A stretch of DNA of 64,000 bases from Podocnemis expansa (taxonomy: Eukaryota > Chordata > Testudines > Podocnemididae). Shown piece by piece: positions 11,503 through 23,122 of the stretch. The notes under the pieces are model-generated. The model was not told the origin of the DNA. It did not search any database and saw nothing but the letters and a program-made list of their open reading frames with translations. The stretch is from assembly GCA_007922195.1 (NCBI GenBank), contig ML682005.1, positions 34,373,639-34,437,638 on the forward strand, in the 5' to 3' direction. The translations under genes and the position numbers were made by a program. How positions within the stretch are numbered: position 1 is the stretch's first letter; every line of letters begins with the position of its first letter.

Positions 11503-13574
11503 TTGTCTCTATCACATCTTTGGCATTCTTACCTGAACAGGATGACTCTTGTGCTCATATGAATAAGAGTCCTTGTGGGCATAAGGTTCTATATGGAAGC
11601 AGATCTCATTGCAAGACCAAAGAATTTTAAACAGTTAAGGGAGACAAGAATAGATCAATTTAATGTAAATGAGAGAAGCTTGATTAGCACTTGGAGTGCA
11701 TTTGGTTACTTGATTGGAGACTTTAAATGATAGTCTTCAGCTGAGTAAAACTAGTTTCAGTTGTCAAAACCATTTTTAATTATTCTTTATGAAATGAGTG
11801 GCAGAGTGGACAGACTTAGAAAGGACCAACATTTGCTTTAGTCTTTCTCTCACTCTTAACACATTCATAAAACCTCTATTACCTTTTGTTTCGGTGGGGC
11901 TAATTCCTGTTGTCAGCCATCTGGGGTCCAGTCATCCTAACCACTAGGAGCCTCAGACAGGTAGCTAACTGTCTCAGGCTCTTGCCTGAAACCAGGCTTC
12001 TTTCATTGAGAAAGCAGCAGGGTCCAGCTCTCTTTCCTGGTCAGGTCAGGAGTCTTCCTTTTAAACTCCTTATTCTTTTCTGACAACTACTTCATTTATC
12101 ATGGGATGAGGCAGTTGTGTCCCCTGTCCTTTATTAACCCACCCCTGCAAATGTGGGGTTTATCTGACTCCTTCATACACAAGCATGGACTGATTGGGGA
12201 GATGTAAAAAACACTCTTTACCCAGGCCATCAAATCTAGAAGGAGGTGGGGGAACACATCTAGTGAACAATTATTGACCCTGTCCCTAATTTTTGGAGGG
12301 ACAAGCCCAGGATCACATTCCTTTGTCTCCTCTCTTTTCGTGCCCCTATGCCCCCTTCCCTATCTCTTCCCACCAAATCTTGGGGTTTCCCTAAAGTGAA
12401 AAGAGAAAATTAATAGGGACCACTCCCATCATATATATATTATCATAAAGATAAATTCACACTTTAAAATCATACAGCCTATAGTACAGTGATTCAGCTT
12501 AATGCAAAATTAGATTGGTGCCTGAACACTGAATAATTTATGAGTGGGTTAGCTAAATATATTTACATTTTGTGCTATATTTTGAAAATCTGTGTTAAAG
12601 TTTGGTTCTGGAGTTTGTCTTTTTTTAAAATGCCTTTTTCCCAGTGCATTCAGAACATTAACTTTTTTGAACAAATTGGCAATTAAAAGTTACCTTGTAT
12701 GCTATAATTTCTAAATGTAATTTATTTTTAAATGCATAAAATAGGGATGTATTGTAGACAATATACACCGAATAAGAGCACATAACTTTGCTACTCATAA
12801 AGAAAACAACTGTATTCTTTTTAGCTAGCTATCTGAAACAGACGCATAATTCCCAAAATTCCAGTTCAGTATGTTTTATGTAGAATTTCATTAGCGCTTC
12901 CTGAGGAACACTGGAAGTGTTGGGGTGGGCAACATTTAAAAAGCATTTAAATTCCATTTGCAAAAGTGAACCTAAGTCTTCCTGAATTTCAGTGCAACTT
13001 GGACACTTCAGTGCCTAAATCACTTCTGAAAATGGAGCTTAAGCTTGTAAGTCATTTAGGTGTTCTGGAAAACTTCAGTCTCTTGCATTCAGACCTAGCA
13101 GAGGTGCTGAATGCCTGATCTACTTGCTGTATTGATATGAACACTCATATATTTTGCAGAATCTATACAGGTTTTTTCTTCCATTAAAGAAGGCAAAAAA
13201 ATATCCCTCATAAGAGAAAATCTTCCTAATGGAGTCTACAGACAACCTGAAACAGTGATTCAAAAGGCATGAACTCCTTCATTCTCCATTCATATCTTAG
13301 GGATGTGACGTTGCTGAGATTACACTCTGCACAGCTGAACAGCTGTGGCCTTTTTATTTATTTTTTTTAAATCAGGGCTGTCTCTTCCACTGCTTGACTT
13401 TGAGAGCAATGACTCCTGGCCTGTTCTCACACAGCATCCCCTGTAAGTTATCCTCAGCTATACTGCAATTGTACTTCAGCCAACCAGTCAGTTATCCTGC
13501 AAAATCTTGAATTATACTGCAGAGGAACATCCTCAAATTCCCAATCCCAGACTTTCCCTCATGAATGTGAGTCA
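11503..13574. other. Non-coding DNA with one possible ancient repeat
   Basis: There is no recognisable gene. The stretch 12930-13075 (CCTAAATCACTTCTGAAAATG and neighbouring GTCATTTAGGTG) resembles an ancient interspersed repeat known to me from reptile genomes, but I cannot name the family. The rest is AT-rich. Confidence 0.45.
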
Positions 13575-13786
13575 TGTACTGGCCAGTACCCTCCTAGTAA
13601 GAAAGGTTTTCCTAATATCCAACCTCAACTTCCCCAGCTGCAACTTGAAACCATTGCTCCTTGTTCTGTCCTCTGTTACTACAGAGAACAGCTGAGCCTC
13701 CTTGGAGCATCCCTTCAAGTAGTTCAAGTTTGCTATTAAATCCCCCCTCAGTCTTCTTTTCTGCAGGCTAAATAAGCCTAGTTCCT

Positions 13787-16700
13787 TCAGTCTTTCTTCA
13801 TAGGTCTTGTGCTCCAGCCCTTAACCATTTTTGTCGCCCTCTGCTGGACTCTTTCTAATTCGTCCATATCCTTTTTGTAGTGGGGAGCCCAAAACTGGAC
13901 ACAGTACTCCAGATGCGGCCTCCCAAGTGCCGAATAGAGGGGAACGATCAAATCCCTCAGTCTGTTGACAACAGTCCTATTGGTGCAGCCCAGTATGCCA
14001 TTGGCCTTTTTGGACGCAAGAGCACACTGCTGACTCATATCCAGCTTCCTATCCACCATCACACCCAGGTCCTTTTTCTACAGTGCTGCTAGTTAGCTGA
14101 TTGCTCCCCAGCCTGTAGCAGTGAATGGGCTTTTTCTGTCCCAAGTTCAGGACTTTGCACTTATCCTTGTTGAACTTCATGAGATTTCTATTGGTCCACT
14201 GCTCCAATTAGTCTAGGTCTCCCTGAATCCTGTCCCTGCCCTACAGCGTGTCTACTCTTCCCCCAAGCTTGGTGTCATTTGCAAATTTACTGAATGTGCA
14301 ATTTATCCCATCATCCTGATCATTAATAAAAATGTTGAACAGAACTGGCCCCTGGGGCACACCACTCATTCCTAGTTGCCAACTAGACATGGAGCCATTG
14401 ATTCCTACTCACTGAAGCCATTGATCTAGCCATTTCTCTATCCACCTTATGGTTTATGCATCCAACCCATACTTCCTTAACTTGCTGACAAGAATGCTGT
14501 GGGAAACAGTATCAAAGTCTTGCTAATTCATAGAATCATAGGGTTGGAAGGGACCTCATGAGGTCATCTAGTCCAACCCCCTGCCAAAAAAAGCAGGACC
14601 ACTCCCGCTAAATTATTCCAGCTAGAGTTTTATCCATCCAGGCCTTAAATATCTCCAAAGATGGAGAATCTACGATCTCACTAGGTAGCCCATTCCAATG
14701 CTTTACCACCCTCCTAGTAAGAAAGTTTTTCCTAATATCCAGCCTTGACCTTCCCAGCTGCAACTTGAAACCATTCCTCCTTGTTCTATCTTCTGTTACT
14801 ACTGAGAACAGCCAAGCTCTGTCCTCCTTGGAGCATCCCTTCAAGTAGTTGAAGGTTTATATCAAATCCCCCCTCAGTCTTCTCTTCTGCAGACTAAACA
14901 AGCCTAGTTCCTTCAGTCATTCTTCATAGGGTTTGTGCTCCAGCCCCTTGATCATTTTTGTTGCCCTCCACTGGACTTTTTCTAATTTGTCCACGAGATG
15001 AGGTATATCAAGTCAACAGCTCTTCCTGCATCCACAAACCCAGTCAGCTCATCATAGAAGGCAATGAGGTTGGTCAGGCATGATTTACCCTTGGTCAATC
15101 TGTGCTGACTGTTCCTCACCACTCTATTTTCTGCCGTGTTTCAGGATGGATTCTTTGAGAACCTGCTCTATGATATTTCCAGGGATTGAGGTGAGGCTGA
15201 CAGGTCTGTAATTCCCCAGATCCTCCTCCTTCCCTTTCTTGAAGATAGGCACTGTATTTGCCTTCTTCCAATCCTCCAGCACCTCCCCTGTTTGCAAAGA
15301 GTTTTCAAGGATAATGGCCAGTAGTACTGCTATCTCATCGGCCAACTCCCTCAGCACTTCCAGATGCACTTCGTTCAGCCCCATTGACTCGTACACATCA
15401 AGCTTCTTTAAGTAGTCCCTAACCGGTCCTTCCATCACCAAGGGCTTCTCTTCTTCTCTCCAATCTGCCATGCCCAGTGTAACGGGCTGGAAGCTGGCCC
15501 TCCCTGAGAAAACTGAAGAAAAGCATTGAGCACTTCAGCTTTTTCCTCATTCTCCATCATGAGGATATTTGCCCCATTCAGTAAGGGACCTACATCATCC
15601 TTGATCCTCTTCTTTTTACTGACATACTTGTAGAACCCCTTCCTGTTATCCTTCACATCCCTTGCTAGCTGCAACTCCAATTGTCCTTTGGCCTTTCTGA
15701 TTTTACCTCTACAGTCCTAAGCAATATCTTTATATGCCTCCTTAGTCATCTGTCCAAGCTTCCACTTCCTGTAAGCTTCCTTTTTATGATTTAGCTGAAT
15801 CCAGAGTTCTCTGTTAAGCCATGCTGGGTGCCTTCCACATTTGCTGTTCTTTCTGCTCATCTGAATGGTATCTTCCTGTGCCCTTAGCAGGGTTTCTTTA
15901 AAATACAGTCAGGTCTTTTGGATGCCTTTCCAAATTCAGATCAGCCTCCCAAGGGGTCCTTGCATCTGTTCCCTAAGAAGGCCAAAATCTGCTTTTCTGA
16001 AGTCCAGGGTCTGCGTTTTGCTTCTTTCCTTTTTTCCATTAATCAGAATCTTCAACTCTACCATCTCATGGTCACTGCTGCCCAGGTTCCCATTCACTTC
16101 TACTTCCCTAATCAATTCTTCTCTGTTTGTGAGCAGCAGGTCAAGAGTTGAAAGTCCCCTAGTTGGTTCCTCCAGTGCTTATACTAGGAATTTGTCCTCA
16201 ACACTCTCCAAAAACTTCCTGGGTTGCCTGTACACTGCTGTATTGGTCTCCCAGCAGATGTGAGGGTAACTGAATTTCCCCATGAGAACCAGGACCAGGG
16301 ATCTAGAAACTGCTTAGTTGTCCATAGAATGCCTCATCCACTTCCTCCTTCTGGCCTGGAGGTCTATAGCAGACACCCACCACGGCATCCCCCCTGTTGC
16401 CCTCCCCTCTAAACTTAACTCACAGACTTTCAACTGGCTTGTTTTGACTTCCATAATGGAGCTCTGAGCAGTCATAGTGCTCTTTTATATATAGCACTAC
16501 TCCTCCCCCTCTTCTTCCCTGCCTGTCCTTCCTGAACAATGCATACCCATCCATGTCAGAGCTCCAGTCATGCAAGCTATCCCACCATGTCTCTGTTATT
16601 CCAATTATATCATAGCTCCTCGCCTGTGCCAGTACTACCAATTTTTCCTGCTTGTTTCCAAGGCTACTTGCATTTGTATACAGGAACCTAAGATACTGGG
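13787..16700 (-). pseudogene. CR1 ORF2 (APE endonuclease plus reverse transcriptase), broken
   Basis: Near 16700-16423 the minus frame reads FLYTNASSLGNKQEKL, then DIIGITETWWD with the endonuclease catalytic Glu, then GYALFRKDRQGRRGGGVVLYI, the APE-type endonuclease. From 15680 to 15124 come KKRIKDDVGPLLNG and GNYRPVSLTSIPGNIIEQVL, the N-terminal reverse transcriptase motifs. Copy D interrupts the gene, and the C-terminal block [20 protein letters not shown] lies near 13930-13860. In the palm motif near 14290 I read FAND for FADD. The protein would nick target DNA and copy element RNA. Frameshifts, stops and the insertion make it inactive. Confidence 0.88.
14528..14997 (-). mobile_element. 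CR1 LINE nested inside copy C (copy D)
   Basis: A second CR1 3' terminus (TTCATAGAATCATAGGGTTG) begins in the middle of copy C and continues for about 470 bp. Copy C then resumes with the sequence that should follow AAAGTCTTGCTA (GGTATATCAAGTC... at about 15003). Both copies have the same orientation. The nesting shows D is the younger. Confidence 0.9.
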
Positions 16701-16939
16701 CCAATTGCCCTATTTTCCCCTGTCGATTTTCAGTTCTTTTGCATTTACCTCCTCGCATTTTCTCCCAGTGTTGTTCTCCTCCACTCACCTCAGGTATTAG
16801 GGCTTCATTAGGACACCTAAGACAATTATTTAATTCCCCCCCCCAAAAGTTCCAATTACCCTCTCTTTTATTCTTGTGTTTCGGTCCTGGCACTCTCAAG
16901 CTCCATCCCTTCCTCCAGGTCTCCCACATTGTCACTTGC

Positions 16940-18037
16940 CTGTGGGCTTTGGTCTCCTTCCCCCCTTCAAATCCCCAGTTTAAAGCCCTCCTCACTAGGT
17001 TACTCAGTATGCATCTGAATGTGCTCTTCCCTTTCCTCAACAGATGGAGTCCATCTCTTCCTAGCAGTCCTTCTTCCTGGAACAGTACCCCATGCTTGAG
17101 GAAGCCAAAGCACTCCTGACGACACCATCTTCTCAGCGAGGCATTGACATCCAGGATGCATCTCTCTCTGTTCAGGCCCCTACCATTGACCGGAAGGATC
17201 GAGGAGAACACCCCTGTGCTCCAAACTCCTTCACCTCTGCTCCCAGAGCCCTGTAGTCACTTTTGATCTGCTGAGAATCACTTCTCACAGTATCATTGGT
17301 TCCCACATGGATGACTAGCATAGGGTTGTAGTCAGAGTGGCAGATACTTGACAATCCCTCCATAACGTCTCAGATATGGGCACCTGGCAGGTAGCATACC
17401 TCCTGAGAGGCCTTGTCAGGGAGACAGATGGGTGCCTCTGTCCCGCTCAGAAGTGAGTCCCCAACCAGCACAAACCTACGTTTCCTCCTGGATATGGTAG
17501 ATGTGATCCTCACAGCCTCGGAGGTGAATAGTGTCTCCTCTTTCACCTCATTCATCATCTCAAGCACCATGTAACAGTTCTTCACCACAACAGAGGGTGG
17601 ATGGGAGCAGGGGTGGAGCACTGTCTGCTGCCAGAGGTTACCAGCTGCCAGTGTCCTCCCTGTCTCATAGGCATCCCATCCTTCTCCAGTGGTGCAGCAG
17701 CAGTCTTTGGCACCTGGATAGTGTCCTCCTCCTTGCATCTCTCCTTGTGGATGCTATCGAGGAACTTCTCCAGGGTATAGATATTCCTGAGCCTAGACAC
17801 CTCCTCCTGTAATTCTCCCACCTGCCTCATGAGAGATTCCACCAGAAGACACCTGTCACATTGATTCATCTCCCCAGCCTGATTCTCTGAGAGAGAGAAA
17901 TCCAGGTGACAGTCACTGCAAGTCCACACTAGGATCTGGGTAGAGATATCCGTGCTCAGGATGACTGTCTGGCTACAGGCACAGGTGGAGGAGACAGAAG
18001 GGGTGCTGGCACAAGCAGTGCGGCTCCTCTTCAGCAT
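16940..18037 (-). pseudogene. CR1 ORF1 with zinc-finger-like and esterase (SGNH) domains
   Basis: The likely start is near 18037 (MLKRSRTACASTPSVSS). The first part has a Cys-rich block (WTCSDCHLDF...QCDRC), recalling the PHD-like finger reported for CR1 ORF1, then a heptad-like stretch (ESLMRQVGELQEEVSRLRNI) that could be a coiled coil. A shifted frame has FVLVGDSLLSG (GDS block with the Ser nucleophile), HVGTNDT (GxND block) and, near 17060-17040, RDGLHL (Asp-x-x-His block). These are the SGNH esterase blocks known for CR1-like ORF1. ORF1 proteins bind the element RNA. The role of the esterase is not settled. At least two frame changes break the gene, although the catalytic residues remain readable. 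Confidence 0.85.
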
Positions 18038-18044
18038 CGTGGCC

Positions 18045-18513
18045 TCACCAACTCCTCCCCAAACTCCCTCTCACACTCTCCTGTTTGCAGTCGTCTGGTC
18101 ACTCAGCCACCAACTTTTAAGGCCTTCTTCTCTCTAGGTCAGCCCTTGCTCCTCGTTAAGCACACAGGGGAAGGATGATCACAAAGCTGAGTGAAGCTGA
18201 TGATCAAAGGTGAGCAGGGAACAATAGTACAAGCAGCCCCCAGACAATCATACAATCACAGTCCCAATTCCCACAGTAACTGACAACTAACAGAAATCAC
18301 TTGCAGGAAAAGAGACAAACACAGTCAGCAATTCACTCACCCAGACTTTGCTCTCTCCCTTGCTTCTTCAGCTAGAGCATCACCTTCACCTCCTTCTCTG
18401 GGCTTCACTAACTCTTTCCCTCTCAAACTCCCCCGCTTTCAGTCCCCCTGTCTGCAAACTTCCCCTGGTCACTCAGCCACTGGCTTTTAAGGCCTTGTCT
18501 GCCTAGGTTAGCC
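18045..18513 (-). repeat. Repeated units in the CR1 5' leader
   Basis: A block of about 100 bp at 18045-18145 recurs at 18400-18513. Shared landmarks are CTGGTCACTCAGCCAC, CTTTTAAGGCC and CTAGGT, spaced the same way. The offset is about 358 bp, so the leader looks like one full unit plus part of another. Iterated promoter units in a 5' UTR are known for some L1 families. Promoter function here is inferred. Confidence 0.6.
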
Positions 18514-18646
18514 TTCCATATGTTTCTCTGGAGGCTAAAAACGATCTGAGAACAAGTTCCTTAGAGCTGTTCCAAAGTTCCTGAAAACCATCCCTGAGTG
18601 ATCAGTGGTATAGAAGATATACAATTTTGCTTCCAGTATGGCAAAA
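18514..18646 (+). repeat. Direct duplication, left copy
   Basis: This 133-bp segment matches 19865-20017 in the same orientation (landmarks GAGAACAAGTTCCTTAGAGC, CTGTTCCAAAGTTCCTGAAA, GGTATAGAAGATATA). It starts exactly where the CR1 copy C sequence stops. It lacks a stretch of about 16 bp present in the right copy. Confidence 0.8.
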
Positions 18647-19864
18647 ATATTAAGTGATTACAGGTAATGGAGCATAAATGTCAGAGTTGGTTACAAAGGA
18701 ATAAAAAGTACAATGCAAACTAATACCTAACTTAAGAAGATAAGTGAACTTAAAGCAAAATGGTCTCTTTCATCACATGTTCTTTTACAATCTTACTGGC
18801 TTGATGTATTTCAGATAAGACCACTCCACAGGTCTAGTACTCCATTCCTTATCCTTCACTGAGGCATTGTGGATGTCATGGGTAGAGAGAAAGGGATTAA
18901 AGAGATGACTTGGGCCTCTGTTCATGATTTTTATACCTTCTCTTTGAGAATCATCTCTAGCTGAGGTTCAAGCAACTGCAAGTTTATTTGTATGAGAATT
19001 TCCAGCTGATCTATTGCTAACATGTAAATTTTGTTCTCACATCATCTTCCTGCCAAAGAATGGCTGGTTAACCAGATGATGGTCCATTTGATTTGATGAC
19101 ATCTAGCTGAACTATCAGTTTGCCTTTTGTCTCTGAGGAAATGATTTTGCCCCCCTTTCTAAATTTAGAATGTCTCAGTAAAATGATAGAGTAGAATATT
19201 ATAATTTTGCACATTATTTTACCACATATATTTTGCCAGGACAATAATAGCCAGAAAATTATGAGTTTTCAAATAATCCATCACAAGGCATACTTTTTAC
19301 AAAAATTATCATAGTCTTAGATAAGAGGTGAGCATAAATGTACAGACCTTTGGGGAGGGTTAATGCTAAAGTCTAATAAAGATCTTGTAATATCACCATT
19401 AACTATTTCATGGTCACTTGAGTGGTTGAAAGATGGGAATGAAGCCCACATGGGTAGGAAATGAGTGTTGCTGTAGACTGAAGGACAGAGAGATTCAGAG
19501 AAAGGAAGAGAAAAAATGGAAGAAATGTTAATAGCCCTAACGGCCATTTTTCAACAAAATGATGCTGAATGTGACAAAAAGCCATTGAACAAATAAGTAG
19601 TGATAACTGCAAGTTTAGTTACTCCATAAATATCACACTTTACTACTCATCTTTATGCATACTTGCCATGGATACAAGGGGGAGTTTCACTGTGGATCCA
19701 GGAAATAATGTCCTAAATTTAGATAGCGAGCCAATCCACTATAATTAAAAATGGAATTCACTCCCCTCTGCAGAATGAATTTAACACTCTCCCATAAAAG
19801 GACTCATTTTCAGAAAGGAGCTACCAGAATTCACATTTTTGATCTCAGAAGAATCTTCTTTCAG
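18647..19864. other. DNA between the two duplication copies
   Basis: I see no coding potential and no recognised repeat in these 1.2 kb. Short frames at 19317-19612 overlap and have no domain. The stretch 20018-20650 to the right of the second copy is similar AT-rich DNA. Confidence 0.45.
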
Positions 19865-20017
19865 TTCCATGTGTTTCTTTGGAGGCTAACAATCATCAGA
19901 GAACAAGTTCCTTAGAGCTTCCCTTGATGACTTTGCTGTTCCAAAGTTCCTGAAATCCATCCCTGAATGATCAATGGTATAGAAGATATAAAATTTTGCT
20001 TCCAATCTGGCACAAAT
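19865..20017 (+). repeat. Direct duplication, right copy
   Basis: This is the second copy of the 18514-18646 sequence, 153 bp long, with about 16 additional bases (around CCCTTGATGACTTTG) after TTAGAGCT. Similarity extends a few bases beyond the TG...CA limits at both sides, and I see no primer-binding site, so a long terminal repeat is less likely than a local duplication. Confidence 0.75.
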
Positions 20018-20649
20018 GAAAAGATAATCAATATCAATGCACACAATTGTCAGTGCTTCTATAGCACAGCCTATTACAGAATATGATTCTAAACAGATGT
20101 TATGATTTCTTATCAACAATTTGAATGTAAATACTTACCCAATCAGTGAACAAAGTTCAAAACTATTTTCACAGATGAAAGAATTCTTGCTTATCAGATG
20201 CATCTGGAACCCACTCAGTACTCTTCTGCTCACTCAGTGCTAAGCTATATGAAAAGCTATTTTGTTCAAACATATATAGGAAAAAATAGAGGACCAACTG
20301 AATAATATTAAAATAACATTCCTCAATCAGTCTTCTGATATGCAACCCATTAACTAGGATTTTGAGACAAATTATCAAAACACCATATCAAGAGATTTCT
20401 TTAAAAAACAGGTAAGAGTTTATATTTAAATTATGATGCATACTTAAAATAGGAAAGTAAAATGGTGGAGAAAGTGAAAAAGCAGAGATTTCGTACAGTT
20501 CACCTTCATGTTGGAAATATTCAGAAATAATGTTGAAAGACACCCATATAAAACCTTTAACGATAAAACACCATTTAACAATAATTGAAAAACATGTCTT
20601 TACATAATTTACTTATGGATTGTCTATTCCATGCTCAAGACAATTTTGA

Positions 20650-21800
20650 GCACAGGACATAATTGCAAACATTAGACTTATTTAGTGGGACTACTGATGG
20701 TATTAAAGGTACTAATGTGTGTGTTCAGGGTAGAACCAAAGACATGCTGAAGGGGAGAAGGCAAGCAGCCCTTGTTGGGGGGTGCAGAAGTCCTCCAGCC
20801 ATAGAGAAGCAGCATCTGAGAGAGAGGCAACTCCTGCCAGGGTAGAGGTAGGACAGGAAAAGTGAGCTCCTCTCAGAGCTGGAGGGAAGGCACTGAACCT
20901 GCCCCTCCAAAGATTATCAAAGTTAAAATCTGAGCATACCCCTGGTTAGAACACAATGGGTCTGTTTTGCAGAAAGGTAAAGTAGGGAGTAGCAGGGCAT
21001 TTTCACAGGCACAGTCTACCAGATTGGTCCATTCCTGGTCATACATCTCAAAAGGCTGAGTCAGGGTGACCACTTTTAGGTCCAAGGCAGCACAGCCTAA
21101 TGATGAAAATCAATAATTGTCCTCAGGTGAAGGCTGTGCAGCTTAGCAGGCAGAATCAATAGCTGTCCGTGGCTCAGAACTAGGCAAATAAATGATCTGT
21201 AGCCCTGGTCCTTAGGCAGTGTGGGCGGTAAATAGTCTATAGCCCAAGCCCACAGGTTGAGAAGGGCAAATAAGCAGTCTGTAGCTATAGCAGGAATTTG
21301 CCCACTTCTGCAGTGATAGATGACAGGGTTCCTGTCACCCCCAAGGGAATGGCAGAGTGGGGTGGGTAACTTACATCACAATCCAGGGCCATGTACATGA
21401 CAGGGGTGGTTCCCCCATTGGTAACTGGGGATACCACCACAACACACTAATCTATCCAGGTAGGAGATACCACTCATTTTGTCTTCCTGAACTACTTCCT
21501 ACCATGTCTCCTGATACCTTCATGCAGATCTCATTGGGGCCTCCAGATTCCCTGGTTCCACTAACCCCTGGACATCTGACTCTGCGTTGTCAGCAAGGGC
21601 AGCATTTTTTCCTTCATCTCCCTGAGGCCTCCAGTTTTCCCAGCTGGAGGCTGAAGCAAGTCCCTGTTTAGAGCCTCCAACATACATCCTTCATCCTTGG
21701 TGGTCAGCCTAGAATGATCTGGGTTACACGCTGTTGTGCTAGGGCAGTAGTAGGAGCATGCTGAGCACAGTGTAGGAAGTGGGACTTCTGCCACCTATAA
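20650..21800. repeat. Unclassified GC-richer repeat with internal tandem units
   Basis: Base composition rises compared with both sides. Between about 21120 and 21290 there are three or four degenerate units containing GGCAAATAA / GGTAAATAG and CTGTAGC or CTATAGCCC, spaced roughly 40-60 bp. Related units (GGGCAGGCGAATACAGAG) occur at 34005-34075. It may be a fragment of an LTR retrotransposon, but I see no paired LTRs, primer-binding site or gag/pol motifs. The frames on both strands are likely accidental. Confidence 0.4.
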
Positions 21801-21957
21801 TATGGGTTTAACACTTTCAGTGTGGGGTAAGCTCATCCCCATCACAATCTGTTACATAAGCTGAGTGAATCAATTGAAAGACTATCATTGACTTTCTAAG
21901 GATGTTAGATCATTCATGACCTAAATTTGGCTATTATTTGACTAAAAAACTTATAAC

Positions 21958-22214
21958 AGAGCTGGTTGGCTGTGGCTGGAAAAGGAGAAAGTTTCAGAAA
22001 ATAATTTGAGGGTTTTTTTTTGGGGGGGGGGGTTGTGTTTGTTTGTTTTTTACTTAATTTGAATTTTGGAAATTTGAAGAACTGTCATGAACTCTCTAGT
22101 TGAATGAAAAATAGGGAAAGAAAGTCACAAAAATTGTATCATCATTTTTCCCAGATGGTTTTTTATATTAACATTTCATGGAAAGTTTGAAAGATGAAGA
22201 ATTGCAACCAGCTC
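21958..22214. mobile_element. hAT-like MITE, GAGCTGGTTG ends
   Basis: The left terminus AGAGCTGGTTG and right terminus CAACCAGCTC are inverted copies. The flanks CTTATAAC (21950-21957) and CTTGTAAT (22215-22222) agree at 6 of 8 positions, consistent with an old 8-bp hAT duplication. The interior is A/T-rich with a G9 run and is not coding. Confidence 0.6.
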
Positions 22215-22222
22215 CTTGTAAT

Positions 22223-23119
22223 GAACATATTCAATGATGTTTCTAGGGAAAGAATAGTAGGAAGCAATGAATGTTTATTCATTTACCTCTTGTCACAGTT
22301 TTTTTTTCCCTCTAGTCTCTTCCATTTACAGAACTCAGTACTTTGCTTGTGTATCTAAAGCCTCATGACAACTATAGAAAATATATCTTACACATTTTTC
22401 AGCCTTCACTAAGGCTCTGTGAGCTTGTTCTTAATAACTCACAGCAGGCTAAAAACAGTAAGTGAACACCAGGGAGCAAGTCGCAGCTCAAAGAATAGAA
22501 AATTAGTATGGTAGGGTACTCTGTGACTTTTTGCATCCCTGCTCAGTCCCCCTCTTCCACCAAAAATACCAGTGTAAGTGTCACATGCCATTCCTTCTCC
22601 CTCATCGAACACCTAGACTTTGAATACCTTAGCAAATTTGATTTGCCAAGATATTGTCCTCTCTTCTTTCAAATTCTTCCAAAAATACTCACTTCTGTTG
22701 TTACCTGAAATAAACAAGCTGATAAATCATTAATAGAACTACTATGATTTGTACATGCTGTTAGATAGTAAGCAACTGCTTTATCTTATTGTAGCCTACT
22801 TTCCCTTTCACCCATTTTGTTTCAAGTTAAATCATAAACTCTTCAGAACAGAACCCATATGAGCTAAGACTGGCAGGTGTGACAAACAATTCTGCATGTC
22901 TCCATTTCTGGATGTCTATCTTGAAAACAGAGAGCCCTGATTGGATGCTTAGCACCTCCTATTTAGCCAGGCCCCTTTTCCAGTCCTCCACACTGGGCAT
23001 AGAAAAACTGAGACTACCAAAAATCGCTAATCACTTTTGAGATGCTTCATGTCTCCTTCCTGTGGAGTTTCTAGAGCACTATTAGGTTCTCAAGTAAATA
23101 ATGAACTACTATTACTAAT
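22223..23119. other. Non-coding DNA
   Basis: I recognise no gene, RNA or repeat family. The plus frame at 22508-22708 has no domain. Confidence 0.45.
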
Positions 23120-23122
23120 ACT

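Larger units (their letters stand above)
13575..18513 (-). mobile_element. Near-complete CR1 LINE (copy C)
   Basis: This minus-strand element has, in order from about 18513 downward, a 5' leader with internal repeats, ORF1, ORF2 with endonuclease and reverse transcriptase, and a 3' UTR. Without the nested copy D (14528-14997) it is about 4.47 kb, close to full CR1 length. The last roughly 140 bp of the CR1 3' end are missing: at about 13575 the CR1 sequence passes into unrelated DNA without the GAATCATAG terminus. It has multiple frameshifts and stops. The missing 3' end probably reflects a later deletion, since the 3' end is required for priming. Confidence 0.9.

Noticed and set aside
18521..20015. 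Small LTR retrotransposon with TG...CA repeats
   Set aside because: Similarity extends beyond TG and CA on both sides, there is no primer-binding site or polypurine tract, and no flanking duplication was seen.
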